A DNA stretch of 64,000 bases from Rhizobium grahamii CCGE 502. Lineage in GTDB: Bacteria; Pseudomonadota; Alphaproteobacteria; Rhizobiales; Rhizobiaceae. The DNA lies in the NCBI RefSeq assembly GCF_000298315.2, contig NZ_AEYE02000014.1, positions 248,001 through 312,000 on the forward strand. The letters run 5' to 3'. Under the pieces are notes generated by a model. That model was not told where the DNA came from, searched no databases, and saw only the letters and a list, made by a program, of their open reading frames with translations. This document shows, piece by piece, positions 9,168 through 18,615 of this stretch (within the stretch, counting starts at the first letter, position 1; every line of letters starts with the position of its first letter). The position numbers were made by a program, and so were the translations under genes.

Positions 9168-9386
9168 TGTGATTCTGGATGCCCGCAAGCAAACCGCCTT
9201 TTGGTCTGCAGTGCCAAATAGAAAGCACCCTAAGTATTAATTTTCACGAACCAGCACCGTTAAAAAACGTCAACCGGACGAATATTTTCGTATGGAAGCC
9301 AAGGAGTACTTCCAGGGCATCGCTCCTTGACGACACCCCGACAATCGGGCCTCCTTGCACAACGAAGTCTGAGGAGGAGACAGGCG

Positions 9387-10415
9387 ATGAAGGCGGTGCG
9401 GCTCGAAGCGCCCGGGAAGCTGGCTCTGTGCGAGGTGGAACGGCCAGAACCGGCTAAAGGCGAATTGCTTGTCCGCGTGGAGGCCTGCGGCATCTGCGGG
9501 ACCGATCGCCATCTGTTCAAGGGAGAGTTTCCTTCCAATCCACCAGTCACGCTCGGCCACGAGTTCACCGGGATCATCGAAAAGATAGGCGGCAGTGTCA
9601 GCGGCTTTCGCGAAGGCATGCGCGTCACCGGCGATCCCAACATTGCCTGCGGCCGCTGCCCCGAATGCCAGCGCGGCCGCGTCAATCTGTGCCGCAAATT
9701 GCAGGCGATCGGCATCCATCGCGACGGCGGGTTTGCGGAGTATGTTTGCATCCCGCAGCAGCAGGCCTTTGAGCTGCCTGATGCGCTGCCCCCTCTCTAC
9801 GGCGCCTTTTGCGAACCGCTTGCATGCTGCATCCACGGTGTCGACCTCGCCGAAATCCGCACCGGCTCTTCCGTCATCGTGCTCGGCGGCGGTGTGATCG
9901 GCTTGCTGGTCGTCCAGTTGGCCCGGCTGGCGGGAGCAACCAATGTCGTCCTCGTGACCCGCGGCGAGGAGAAGCGTCGGCTCGCCGAGAAGCTCGGAGC
10001 GACCGCAAGTGCAGACCCTTCGACGGGTGACATCGTCGCGCGCCTGACGGCGCTAGACGGCGTGCTGCCCGGCGGCGCAGACGTCGTGATCGAATGCGCC
10101 GGCGTTGCCGAGACGATCGAGCAGGCAGCAAGCCTCGCACGTCGCGGCGGCACCGTTGTTATCCTCGGGGTCATGCCGCAGGGCGTCAAAGTCGAAATCG
10201 AGCCCTTCGATCTGCTCTTTCGCGAGATCAAGCTCATGAGCTCCTTTATCAACCCGTTCACCCACCGGCGCGCGGCCGATCTCATCGCTTCTGGAACCAT
10301 CAAGGTCGAATCGCTGATCTCCCGTCGGATTGGCTTCAGTGAAGCCGTTCAAGCGATCTCCAATCCCGCCCGCGGCGGAGAGATCAGGGCACTTGTCATT
10401 CCCGGTCTGGGCTAA
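9387..10415 (+). CDS. zinc-dependent medium-chain alcohol/polyol dehydrogenase
   Basis: This 342-residue MDR enzyme shows GHEFTGIIEKIG (catalytic zinc region after CGICGTDRH), the structural zinc cluster in CGRCPECQRGRVNLC, and a Rossmann fold with VIVLGGGVIGLLVVQLA. It most resembles sorbitol, threonine or other polyol dehydrogenases that use NAD. ATG 9387 (MKAVRLEAP) is fixed by GAGGAGGAG at 9371-9379. It is the last accessory gene before carB on the same strand. The substrate is undetermined: the sequence gives the fold and both zinc sites only. Confidence 0.93.
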   Translation: MKAVRLEAPGKLALCEVERPEPAKGELLVRVEACGICGTDRHLFKGEFPSNPPVTLGHEFTGIIEKIGGSVSGFREGMRVTGDPNIACGRCPECQRGRVNLCRKLQAIGIHRDGGFAEYVCIPQQQAFELPDALPPLYGAFCEPLACCIHGVDLAEIRTGSSVIVLGGGVIGLLVVQLARLAGATNVVLVTRGEEKRRLAEKLGATASADPSTGDIVARLTALDGVLPGGADVVIECAGVAETIEQAASLARRGGTVVILGVMPQGVKVEIEPFDLLFREIKLMSSFINPFTHRRAADLIASGTIKVESLISRRIGFSEAVQAISNPARGGEIRALVIPGLG

Positions 10416-10485
10416 GGTCTCGCAAGCCGAGCCAATTCCTGTCGATTCCGCAATTTATGGGGTTCCGTTTACAAATACATTTGCC

Positions 10486-10560
10486 TATAAGCCGCTTCTA
10501 GCCTGAAAAGACCATCATACGCGCGACCCGGCCGGTGCCTCCCACCCTGGCCGGCTTTCT
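10486..10560 (+). promoter_or_regulatory. carB leader: possible -10 and hairpin
   Basis: TATAAG at 10486-10491 could be a -10 box for carB; the -35 is weak. Downstream, CCGGCC (10528-10533) can pair with GGCCGG (10549-10554), followed by CTTTCT. This could be an attenuator or simply the end of upstream transcription from the dehydrogenase. carB starts 27 bases after it. Confidence 0.4.
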
Positions 10561-10586
10561 GCGCAGCTAGGAAACGGAAAACGCCC

Positions 10587-13500
10587 ATGCCGAAGCGCCA
10601 AGACATCAAATCGATCCTCATCATCGGCGCAGGACCGATCGTCATTGGCCAGGCTTGCGAATTCGACTACTCCGGCACCCAGGCCTGCAAGGCGCTGAAG
10701 GAGGAAGGCTACCGCGTCATCCTCGTCAACTCCAACCCGGCAACGATCATGACCGACCCAGGCCTCGCCGACGCAACCTACGTCGAGCCGATCACCCCTG
10801 AGGTCGTCGCCAAGATCATCGCCAAGGAGCGCCCCGACGCGCTGCTCCCGACCATGGGCGGCCAGACGGCGCTCAACACCGCGCTTTCCCTGAAGCGCAT
10901 GGGCGTTCTCGACCGCTACAATGTCGAGATGATCGGCGCCAAGCCGGCCGCCATCGACAAGGCCGAAGACCGCGCCCTCTTCCGCGAGGCGATGGAAAAG
11001 ATCGGCCTCGAAACCCCGCGCTCGATGCTCGCCAACGCCACCGACATCAAGGATGCCGACCGCAAGACGCATGAAGCCGAGCGCAACAAGCTGAAGGAAA
11101 GCCTCTCCGGGGCCGAGCTCGACAAGGCGCTCGACGAACTGGAAAACCAGTGGAACCTCGGCGAGACCGACCGCAAGCAGCGCTATATCAGCCACGCCAT
11201 GGCGATTGCCGCCCAGGCGATCGACGTCGTCGGCCTGCCCGCCATCATCCGCCCCTCCTTCACCATGGGCGGCACCGGCGGCGGCATTGCCTATAACCGC
11301 TCGGAGTTCTTCGAAATCATCGGCGGCGGCCTCGATGCCTCGCCGACGACGGAAGTCCTGATCGAGGAATCGGTTCTCGGCTGGAAGGAATATGAAATGG
11401 AAGTCGTCCGCGACAAGGCGGACAACTGCATCATCATCTGCTCGATCGAAAACATCGACCCGATGGGCGTCCACACGGGCGATTCCATCACCGTCGCACC
11501 GGCCCTGACGCTGACCGACAAGGAATACCAGATGATGCGCAACGCCTCGATCGCGGTCCTGCGCGAGATCGGTGTTGAAACCGGCGGCTCGAACGTCCAG
11601 TTCGCCGTCAACCCGAAGGACGGCCGCCTCGTCGTCATCGAAATGAACCCGCGCGTCTCGCGCTCGTCGGCGCTGGCCTCAAAGGCCACCGGCTTCCCGA
11701 TCGCCAAGGTCGCCGCCAAGCTTGCCATCGGCTACACGCTCGACGAACTCGACAACGACATCACCGGTGGCGCGACGCCTGCCTCGTTCGAACCGTCGAT
11801 CGACTACGTCGTCACCAAGATCCCGCGTTTCGCCTTCGAGAAGTTCCCGGGCGCCTCGCCTGTTCTCACCACGGCCATGAAGTCGGTCGGCGAAGTCATG
11901 GCGATCGGCCGCACCTTCGCGGAATCGCTGCAGAAGGCGCTGCGTGGCCTCGAGACTGGCCTGACCGGCCTCGATGAGATCGAAATCCCCGGCGTCGAGG
12001 AAGGCGAATCCAGCCAGAACGCGATCCGCGCCGCCATCGGCACGCCGACGCCGGATCGCCTGCGCATGGTCGCCCAGGCACTGCGCCAGGGCATGAGCCC
12101 CGAGGAGGTCCACGAAGGCTGCAAGATCGACCCGTGGTTCATCGCCCAGTTCAAGGCGATCGTCGACATGGAAGCCCGCATCCGCGAGCACGGCCTGCCT
12201 GCAGATGCCGCCAACCTGCGTAAGCTGAAGGCAATGGGCTTCTCCGACGCCCGCCTCGCCACGCTGACCGGCAAGCGCCCGAAGGAAGTCGCCGAGCTCC
12301 GCAACAGCCTGAACGTACGCCCGGTCTTCAAGCGCATCGACACCTGCGCTGCCGAGTTCGCCTCGCCGACCGCCTACATGTACTCGACCTACGAAACGCC
12401 TTTTGTCGGTGAACTACGCTCTGAAGCCGAAGTCTCCGCCGCCAAGAAGGTTGTCATCCTCGGCGGCGGTCCGAACCGTATCGGCCAGGGCATCGAGTTC
12501 GATTATTGCTGCTGCCATGCCGCATTCGCCCTGCGCGACGCCGGCTATGAAGCGATCATGATCAACTGCAACCCGGAAACGGTCTCGACCGACTACGATA
12601 CCTCCGATCGCCTCTACTTCGAGCCGCTGACGGCCGAAGACGTGATCGAAATCCTGCGCGCGGAGCAGGAAAAGGGCGAAGTCGTCGGCGTCATCGTGCA
12701 GTTCGGCGGCCAGACCCCACTGAAGCTCGCCGAAGCGCTCGAGAAGAACGGCATCCCGATCCTCGGCACCGCGCCTGATATGATCGACCTTGCCGAAGAC
12801 CGCGACCGCTTCCAGAAGCTTTTGATCAAGCTCGACTTGACGCAGCCGAACAACGGCATCGCCTACTCGGTCGAGCAGGCCCGCCTGGTGGCCACTGAAA
12901 TCGGCTTCCCGCTGGTCGTTCGCCCGTCCTACGTTCTCGGCGGCCGTGCCATGCAGATCATCCATGCCGAGAGCCAGCTGCAGACTTACCTGCTCGACAC
13001 CGTTCCGGAGCTGGTGCCTGAAGACATCAAGCAGCGCTATCCGAACGACAAGACCGGCCAGATCAACACCCTGCTCGGCAAGAACCCGCTGCTCTTCGAC
13101 AGCTACCTGTCGAACGCCATCGAAGTCGATGTCGACTGCCTCTCCGACGGCAACGACGCCTTCATTGCCGGCATCATGGAGCACATCGAGGAAGCGGGCA
13201 TTCATTCCGGTGACTCGGCCTGCTCGCTGCCCCCGCGCACGCTGTCAGCAGAGATGATCGACGAACTCGAGCGTCAGGCGAAGTCGATGGCCAAGGCTCT
13301 CAACGTCGTCGGCCTCATGAATGTCCAGTTCGCCATCAAGGACGGTACCGTCTACGTTCTCGAAGTGAACCCGCGCGCTTCGCGTACCGTTCCCTTTGTG
13401 GCGAAGACCATCGGCGCCCCGATCGCCAAGATCGCCGCCCGCGCCATGGCCGGCGAAAAGCTTGACCCGCTGTTTGCGGCTTATGGCGAGAAGCCGGACC

Positions 13501-14072
13501 CGCGCAACCTCCAGCACATCGCCGTCAAGGAAGCCGTCTTCCCGTTCGCCCGCTTCCCCGGCGTCGACACGCTGCTCGGCCCGGAAATGCGCTCGACCGG
13601 CGAAGTCATCGGCCTCGACACCGATTTCGCGCTGGCCTTCGCCAAGTCGCAGCTCGGCGCCGGCGTCGAACTGCCGCGTGACGGAACGGTCTTCGTTTCG
13701 GTGCGCGACGCGGACAAGCCGCGCGTGCTGCCGGCAATCCGTGTTCTCGTCGGCGAAGGCTTCAAGGTTTTGGCAACCGGCGGCACGCAGCGCTTCCTCG
13801 CCGAAAACGGTATCACGGCAACGAAGATCAATAAGGTTCTGGAAGGTCGTCCGCATATCGAGGACGCGATCCGTAACCGCCAGGTTCAGCTCGTGATCAA
13901 CACGACCGACGGCAACAAGGCGATCTCGGACTCCAAGTCGCTTCGTCGCGCGACGCTGATGCAGAAGGTCCCTTACTACACCACGATGGCCGGCGCCGAG
14001 GCAGCCGCCCAAGCCATCAAGGCGCTGCGGGCGGGCAACCTCGAAGTTCGCCCCCTGCAAAGCTACTTCTGA
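10587..14072 (+). CDS. carB: carbamoyl-phosphate synthase large subunit
   Basis: This 1161-residue synthetase makes carbamoyl phosphate from bicarbonate, ATP and the ammonia delivered by CarA. Two ATP-grasp halves are visible: [17 protein letters not shown] near residue 220 and [14 protein letters not shown] near 775, with a C-terminal MGS-like allosteric domain ([16 protein letters not shown]). It is longer than the about 1073 residues of the E. coli enzyme. One clear insertion is a charged, probably helical stretch at about residues 150-205 between the first carboxyphosphate lid and the ATP-grasp core. The start follows TAGGAAACGG. A strong terminator follows the stop. Confidence 0.98.
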   Translation: MPKRQDIKSILIIGAGPIVIGQACEFDYSGTQACKALKEEGYRVILVNSNPATIMTDPGLADATYVEPITPEVVAKIIAKERPDALLPTMGGQTALNTALSLKRMGVLDRYNVEMIGAKPAAIDKAEDRALFREAMEKIGLETPRSMLANATDIKDADRKTHEAERNKLKESLSGAELDKALDELENQWNLGETDRKQRYISHAMAIAAQAIDVVGLPAIIRPSFTMGGTGGGIAYNRSEFFEIIGGGLDASPTTEVLIEESVLGWKEYEMEVVRDKADNCIIICSIENIDPMGVHTGDSITVAPALTLTDKEYQMMRNASIAVLREIGVETGGSNVQFAVNPKDGRLVVIEMNPRVSRSSALASKATGFPIAKVAAKLAIGYTLDELDNDITGGATPASFEPSIDYVVTKIPRFAFEKFPGASPVLTTAMKSVGEVMAIGRTFAESLQKALRGLETGLTGLDEIEIPGVEEGESSQNAIRAAIGTPTPDRLRMVAQALRQGMSPEEVHEGCKIDPWFIAQFKAIVDMEARIREHGLPADAANLRKLKAMGFSDARLATLTGKRPKEVAELRNSLNVRPVFKRIDTCAAEFASPTAYMYSTYETPFVGELRSEAEVSAAKKVVILGGGPNRIGQGIEFDYCCCHAAFALRDAGYEAIMINCNPETVSTDYDTSDRLYFEPLTAEDVIEILRAEQEKGEVVGVIVQFGGQTPLKLAEALEKNGIPILGTAPDMIDLAEDRDRFQKLLIKLDLTQPNNGIAYSVEQARLVATEIGFPLVVRPSYVLGGRAMQIIHAESQLQTYLLDTVPELVPEDIKQRYPNDKTGQINTLLGKNPLLFDSYLSNAIEVDVDCLSDGNDAFIAGIMEHIEEAGIHSGDSACSLPPRTLSAEMIDELERQAKSMAKALNVVGLMNVQFAIKDGTVYVLEVNPRASRTVPFVAKTIGAPIAKIAARAMAGEKLDPLFAAYGEKPDPRNLQHIAVKEAVFPFARFPGVDTLLGPEMRSTGEVIGLDTDFALAFAKSQLGAGVELPRDGTVFVSVRDADKPRVLPAIRVLVGEGFKVLATGGTQRFLAENGITATKINKVLEGRPHIEDAIRNRQVQLVINTTDGNKAISDSKSLRRATLMQKVPYYTTMAGAEAAAQAIKALRAGNLEVRPLQSYF

Positions 14073-14079
14073 TACGGAG

Positions 14080-14109
14080 GGCCGGCCGTTGCGCCGGCCT
14101 TTCTTTTTT
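14080..14109 (+). terminator. Rho-independent terminator of carB
   Basis: GGCCGGC (14080-14086), loop, and GCCGGCC (14093-14099) run directly into a T-rich tail ending at 14109. Confidence 0.92.
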
Positions 14110-14125
14110 CGAACAGGCAGAACCG

Positions 14126-15157
14126 CTAGATTCGCGCTCTCGCATCCTGTGCGTCCGCCTTGACGTTCCAGGCATCCTGAAATGCCGGTCGCGGCCGATC
14201 CTGCAAAATCAGCTTTCCTCCTTCTTCGCGGCGCGTCGGAATGGCGTGACGATCGACCGCGCCTTCCAGCGTCATGGCAAGGTCACGGGCAAAAACCCGA
14301 TTGCCGATGTGCCATGAGTGTGTCCAGGAACCAATCTGCGGCTGCGACGCAGGGTCAACCGTCTTGAAATACTCACCGCAGTTGACGTCCACCGCTTTGG
14401 CGTTGATGTCCGCGGGCAGCCCAACGCGACCGACGCGCGGCGCAACACCAAGCCTCTTCGCGTTTGAAACGGCAAGGACCGAATCGAAGGGATTCGAGTA
14501 GTTGGTGAGCCGCATGATCCGGCGGAACATCGGCTGATTCCAGTCGCTCGCAAGCGACAGGCTGCTTGTTGAGACATCGCCGCCGATGAAGGCGACCTGG
14601 CCGATGCGCCAGTCCGCCTTGAAGAGATCGCCGTGCTTGTCCGACTGCGCAAAGGCATCCATGATCACGTAACAGCCGGTTGAATGACCCAACAGATGCA
14701 CATTGGTTTCACAGCCGGACTGCTGGCTCTGCTTCAGGAGCCGGATGCCTTTCGTCACAAGCTCGCTCGCGACAGCCGCGGCATCCGATCGGTCTTCCAG
14801 ATAATTCAGTGTCTGATTGTCGCTCGGCCAGTCGAAAGCTACGATCTCGCCACGCCAGCCTTCCGCGCGCATATCGGCGCGAAGCTGCCGGATGCGCTTC
14901 AGAACGGTCGGAATGTCGTTGTTGTAGCCGTGCACGAAGATGAGTACGTCGCCGCGGGGACCAATCGAGTTCGGGTTTTCGTCGCCATCCGCGAGCCCCT
15001 GCACCTCCGCGACCCAGTCCTTCGCGCTGGACACGGCCTGGCGTGCATCGTAGCTGTCGAGCCCGGCGGGCACCTTCAGAAACTTGATCGGTCCAGGCTC
15101 GGCAATCAACGCATCGCCTGAACGCTTTCTGGCACTGATGATATAGTCGTCGCTCAT
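14126..15157 (-). CDS. alpha/beta hydrolase of the DUF900 family
   Basis: This 343-residue protein has the alpha/beta-hydrolase elements of the DUF900 family: the oxyanion-side motif LIFVHGYNN, the nucleophile elbow LLGHSTGCY with its Ser, and a late SWTHSWHIG segment that may carry the catalytic His. Members are esterase- or lipase-like with unknown substrates; no signal peptide is seen, so it is probably cytoplasmic. ATG 15157 is set by the excellent AGGAGGGG just upstream. It lies downstream of the udgX operon on the same strand with about 50 bases between and could be read with it, but its strong ribosome site does not depend on coupling. Confidence 0.88.
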   Translation of the reverse strand: MSDDYIISARKRSGDALIAEPGPIKFLKVPAGLDSYDARQAVSSAKDWVAEVQGLADGDENPNSIGPRGDVLIFVHGYNNDIPTVLKRIRQLRADMRAEGWRGEIVAFDWPSDNQTLNYLEDRSDAAAVASELVTKGIRLLKQSQQSGCETNVHLLGHSTGCYVIMDAFAQSDKHGDLFKADWRIGQVAFIGGDVSTSSLSLASDWNQPMFRRIMRLTNYSNPFDSVLAVSNAKRLGVAPRVGRVGLPADINAKAVDVNCGEYFKTVDPASQPQIGSWTHSWHIGNRVFARDLAMTLEGAVDRHAIPTRREEGGKLILQDRPRPAFQDAWNVKADAQDARARI

Positions 15158-15209
15158 CTTCCCCTCCTGCGCCAACCAGCCCATACCGCCTTAGGCGATC
15201 ATATCAGCT

Positions 15210-16676
15210 TCAAGATTCAACTCGAAGACGCCAATTTTGCACCGATGCGGCAATATCCCGACGGAACCGCTCGAGCTCCTGCCGCCGCAGACCTTCATCC
15301 GGCAATCGCAGCAGATAGGAGGGATGGACGGTGACGAACAGTTGCCGACCGCCCTCAAGCGGTATGAACTCGCCCCGCACCTCCTCAAGCCTCTGTTGCA
15401 AACCCGTGAGCGCAAAGAGTGCCGTCGCTCCCATTGCGACCACCAGCTTCGGCTTGACTTGCTCCAATTCCCGGTCGAGCCACCAGCGGCAATGCTCTAC
15501 TTCTCCCCGGTTTGGCTTCTGGTGAATGCGCCGCTTCCCACGCGGCTCGTATTTGAAGTGCTTGACTGCGTTGGTGACATAAAGCTTCGTGCGATCCATG
15601 CCCGCCGCTGACAAAGCCTCGTCGAAAACCCTCCCCGCCGGACCAACAAAGGGACGTCCGGCAAGATCCTCCTGGTCGCCGGGCTGCTCGCCGACAAACA
15701 TGATTTCCGCGTCCTGCGGCCCCTCCCCGAAGACCGTCTGTGTCGCCTTGGCATGCAACGAGCAGCGGCTGCAGACTGCCGCCTGTTCGCGAAGCGCCTC
15801 CCATGTCCCTTCAATAGCAGACGGCGCCGTTGTCGAGTTCCGGGTAGCCTCCTGAAGCCTGTAATGGAAAGCAGGTGGCATCGTCGCCTCATGCTTGGCC
15901 ATCGCCAGCACCCGCTCCTCGGCGTTGGCGATTAGGTTGGGAATCAACTCCGCTTCGGGCATGTTCTTCCAGTATTTCTTCGGCATCTCCGCCTGCATCG
16001 CCTTAATCTTCAGACGCGCAGGATTGAAAATATTGGCAAAATAGGTCTTCCAAAGTTCATCAGCGGGATCGGTAAGATCAGGCTTGGTGCAGGGCTCGAC
16101 GCTGAGTGACAAGCTCACGCCATCCCAGCTCGCCGAGCCTTTTGGCGTCAGGATCACCCAGTCCATGTCGTTGAACCGGCGCTGAAAGAATGGCGCCTTG
16201 CGCATGACGATGTGATGGTCCGGTTCGAACCAGGCGAGAAATTTCCGACGGCCATTCACTGAAATGCCGGATCCGACTTCCTTGAACCGAAGGAACGCCG
16301 TCATCTTGTGGGCATCACGGCGCACACTTTTTTCCATCAGCCGCGCAACGGAAACGTCTTCGTCGGACGCCACCGATAGCAGCGACTTGTCTGACTGAAG
16401 CCGCCACAGTAGCCGATAGAGAAGAAAGAACCGAACGGGATCGGAATGGCAAATCACCGCTGAAGCAAGGTCAATAAACGCCGGAGGCACCGTCATCGAC
16501 CGACTGCCGGACACGGGTTGCGGAGGCAACGCGTCGCGCTCCCAGAAGAGCTGCTTGTCACCGCCTTCTTCACGCCATTCTATGTCCTCCGGCGCGATGC
16601 CGGCGCAGGCCAGCGCGCGGGCAGCATCCCGCCACTCATCGAAGCCGCCCCTGCCCTTCAAAACCACGCGGCGCAT
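15210..16676 (-). CDS. udgX: UdgX-type uracil-DNA-binding protein fused to an N-terminal DUF4130 domain
   Basis: This 488-residue protein has an N-terminal DUF4130 region (about 1-280) and a C-terminal family-4-like uracil-DNA glycosylase domain. The latter shows CSRCSLH (302-308), GEQPGDQED (329-337), the UdgX-specific loop KRRIH (381-385) and HPSYLLR (451-457). In studied UdgX proteins the His of that loop links covalently to the abasic site after uracil excision. I see Cys 302, 305 and 396 as Fe-S ligand candidates; the third position of family 4 enzymes appears as His in AVKHFK. Its ATG overlaps the stop of the upstream radical SAM gene by one base, so the pair is translationally coupled. 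Confidence 0.92.
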   Translation of the reverse strand: MRRVVLKGRGGFDEWRDAARALACAGIAPEDIEWREEGGDKQLFWERDALPPQPVSGSRSMTVPPAFIDLASAVICHSDPVRFFLLYRLLWRLQSDKSLLSVASDEDVSVARLMEKSVRRDAHKMTAFLRFKEVGSGISVNGRRKFLAWFEPDHHIVMRKAPFFQRRFNDMDWVILTPKGSASWDGVSLSLSVEPCTKPDLTDPADELWKTYFANIFNPARLKIKAMQAEMPKKYWKNMPEAELIPNLIANAEERVLAMAKHEATMPPAFHYRLQEATRNSTTAPSAIEGTWEALREQAAVCSRCSLHAKATQTVFGEGPQDAEIMFVGEQPGDQEDLAGRPFVGPAGRVFDEALSAAGMDRTKLYVTNAVKHFKYEPRGKRRIHQKPNRGEVEHCRWWLDRELEQVKPKLVVAMGATALFALTGLQQRLEEVRGEFIPLEGGRQLFVTVHPSYLLRLPDEGLRRQELERFRRDIAASVQNWRLRVES

Positions 16677-17908
16677 CAGAGCAGCGTCAATTGCTCGGGC
16701 GGCGGCTCGAACATCGTCCGCAAATCCGCTCGATCCGCCAATTGACGTGGCGTCCAGCCCTCTGCCGTCACAAAAGCCTGCACTTTCTTGATCGAGACAC
16801 CGAGTCTGGAGAGGTCGTCCAAACGCAGCCTCCGGAAGCGACGGGCCGAAAGGATCGCCTTCACCGTTTTGGTTCCGAGCCCCGGCACGCGAAGCAGCCG
16901 TTCTCGCTCCGCCTTGTTGACGTCTACTGGAAAGTCGGCGCGATGGCCGAGCGCCCATGCAAGCTTGGGATCGAGGTTGAGATCCAGCATTCCGCCGGGC
17001 CGCGTCGCGGTGATCTCCTCGATCCCGAAACCGTAGAAGCGATATAGCCAGTCTGCCTGGTAAAGTCGGTGTTCACGCATCAGTGGCGGCTTGATCAGCG
17101 GCAGGTTCTTCGAGGAGTCCGGAATGGGACTGAAGGCAGAATAGTAGACCCGCTTCAGGCTATAGCTGCCATAGAGCTGCGCGCTCGTCCCAAGGATCGT
17201 GGCATCGTTTGCCCCATCGGCACCAACAATCATTTGCGTGCTCTGGCCGGCCGGCACAAAACGCTTGCGCGTCTTCGATTGGAGCGTCGGCTCGTCGGCC
17301 GCCTCTATCTTCAATCGCAGGTCCCCCATCGAACGGCGGATGTGTGAGGGCCTTTTTTCCGGCGCAAGGCGCGCAATGCCGCTGTCCGTCGGAAGCTCGA
17401 TGTTCAACGACAGTCGATCCGCGTAAAGTCCTGCCTCTTCAATGAGATGGGCCGACGCCTCTGGAATCGACTTCAGGTGTACATAACCGCGGAAGTCATG
17501 GGAGACGCGTAGTTCGCGAACGACACGGACCATTTGCTCCATTGTATGATCCGGGGAGCGGATGATGCCCGACGAGAGAAACAACCCCTCGATATAGTTG
17601 CGGCGATAGAATTCCAACGTCAACCAAACCACTTCCTCCGGTGTGAAGCGCGCCCGTTCGACATTGCTAGAGGACCGATTGATGCAATACGCACAATCGT
17701 AAATGCAGAAGTTCGTCAGGAGGACTTTCAATAGCGATATGCAGCGTCCATCGGGCGCATAGGCGTGGCAGATGCCGGATCCCTCCGTGGAGCCAAGGCC
17801 GCCACTTTTCGCCGAATCGCGCTTTTGGGTTCCGCTGGAAGCGCAGGATGCGTCATATTTGGCTGCATCCGAGAGAATTGCCAATCGTTCTTTTAGAGAC
17901 TTCCTCAT
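16676..17908 (-). CDS. putative DNA modification/repair radical SAM protein (UDG-linked)
   Basis: This protein of about 410 residues has the radical SAM cluster motif in CIYDCAYC (Cys 68, 72 and 75, spacing CX3CX2C), a TIM-barrel core and a C-terminal helix-hairpin-helix (LLRVPGLGTKTVKAIL) that suggests DNA binding. The family is known almost only by being encoded next to UdgX-type glycosylases; its reaction is undetermined. ATG 17908 is preferred: the other candidate, GTG 17918-17920, lies inside the LexA-type operator. No strong ribosome site is visible for either. It is the first gene of the udgX operon and overlaps udgX by one base. Confidence 0.88.
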   Translation of the reverse strand: MRKSLKERLAILSDAAKYDASCASSGTQKRDSAKSGGLGSTEGSGICHAYAPDGRCISLLKVLLTNFCIYDCAYCINRSSSNVERARFTPEEVVWLTLEFYRRNYIEGLFLSSGIIRSPDHTMEQMVRVVRELRVSHDFRGYVHLKSIPEASAHLIEEAGLYADRLSLNIELPTDSGIARLAPEKRPSHIRRSMGDLRLKIEAADEPTLQSKTRKRFVPAGQSTQMIVGADGANDATILGTSAQLYGSYSLKRVYYSAFSPIPDSSKNLPLIKPPLMREHRLYQADWLYRFYGFGIEEITATRPGGMLDLNLDPKLAWALGHRADFPVDVNKAERERLLRVPGLGTKTVKAILSARRFRRLRLDDLSRLGVSIKKVQAFVTAEGWTPRQLADRADLRTMFEPPPEQLTLL

Positions 17909-17914
17909 CTTTAT

Positions 17915-17929
17915 GTTCACTATATGTTC
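17915..17929. promoter_or_regulatory. LexA-type SOS operator (GTTC-N7-GTTC)
   Basis: GTTC at 17915-17918, seven bases ACTATAT, and GTTC at 17926-17929 match exactly the direct-repeat LexA box known from Alphaproteobacteria. It lies 7 bases before ATG 17908 of the radical SAM gene, where a bound repressor would block transcription of the radical SAM-udgX operon. The match is seen directly; regulation is inferred. Confidence 0.8.
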
Positions 17930-18024
17930 TTATTCAAAAAGTCAATCGAAGTTGGTTTCCAGCCACTCCGACCGGTCTCCGGCCAGCGATACGAATTTTA
18001 TGGAAATCAGCGGTGGCGATCTGC

Positions 18025-18030
18025 TATAAC
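18025..18030 (+). promoter_or_regulatory. possible greA promoter -10 element
   Basis: TATAAC at 18025-18030 would start RNA near 18037, giving a leader of about 95 bases that contains the hairpin at 18054-18078. The -35 region is poor. Confidence 0.35.
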
Positions 18031-18053
18031 CGCAAAAGTTAGGATTGTTGCAC

Positions 18054-18090
18054 GGTTCCGAGGTTCCCCCTCGGGACCTGTTTTCTTTTG
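18054..18090 (+). terminator. terminator-like hairpin in the greA leader (attenuator or small-RNA 3' end)
   Basis: GGTTCCGAGG (18054-18063), loop TTCCC and CCTCGGGACC (18069-18078) form a 10-bp stem with one G-T pair, followed by TGTTTTCTTTTG (18079-18090). No gene ends just upstream on this strand, so it lies within the greA leader. Confidence 0.65.
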
Positions 18091-18131
18091 TGTCCGCGGC
18101 TATGTGGATACGGGGAGTGAAGGACAAAAAA

Positions 18132-18608
18132 ATGGTTGATAAGGTACCGATGACGCAGGGTGGTTTCGTCAAGCTGCAGGAAGAACTGCGCTGGCGTCAG
18201 CAGGAGGAGCGTCCCCGGATCATCGAGGCAATCGCCGAAGCCCGTGCGCATGGTGACCTCTCGGAAAACGCCGAATACCATGCTGCGAAGGAAGCTCAGA
18301 GCCACAACGAAGGCCGTATCAGCGAGCTCGAGGACCTGACCGCGCGTGCCGAGGTCATCGACCTGTCGAAGATGTCCGGCGACAAGATCAAGTTCGGCGC
18401 GAAGGTAAAGCTCGTCGACGAGGATACCGAAGAAGAAAAGACCTATCAGATTGTCGGCGATCAGGAAGCCGACGTTAAGGCCGGACGTATTTCCATTTCT
18501 TCCCCGATCGCGCGCGCGCTGATCGGTAAAGAAGTCGGTGACTCCATCGAGGTCAATGCACCTGGCGGCTCCAGGGCCTACGAAGTCCTTGCCATTTCCT
18601 GGGGCTGA
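18132..18608 (+). CDS. greA: transcription elongation factor GreA
   Basis: This 158-residue factor enters the RNA polymerase secondary channel and stimulates cleavage of backtracked RNA. The N-terminal coiled coil with the acidic tip ([16 protein letters not shown]) and the C-terminal FKBP-like domain ([18 protein letters not shown]) are complete and of normal length. ATG 18132 ([11 protein letters not shown]) is chosen because GAAGGA lies 8 bases upstream and homologues start there. A glycosyltransferase gene begins 7 bases after its stop, so greA and lpsB are probably cotranscribed. The leader holds a terminator-like hairpin, suggesting controlled read-through. Confidence 0.97.
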   Translation: MVDKVPMTQGGFVKLQEELRWRQQEERPRIIEAIAEARAHGDLSENAEYHAAKEAQSHNEGRISELEDLTARAEVIDLSKMSGDKIKFGAKVKLVDEDTEEEKTYQIVGDQEADVKAGRISISSPIARALIGKEVGDSIEVNAPGGSRAYEVLAISWG

Positions 18609-18615
18609 TTGATCC

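Noticed and set aside
10515-11474. Long minus-strand open frame (319 codons) across carB
   Set aside because: It is antisense to conserved carB codons, has the Asp/Ala/Arg-rich composition of a high-GC reverse frame, no ribosome site and no family motif. The same applies to frames at 12414-13205 and 13245-14060.
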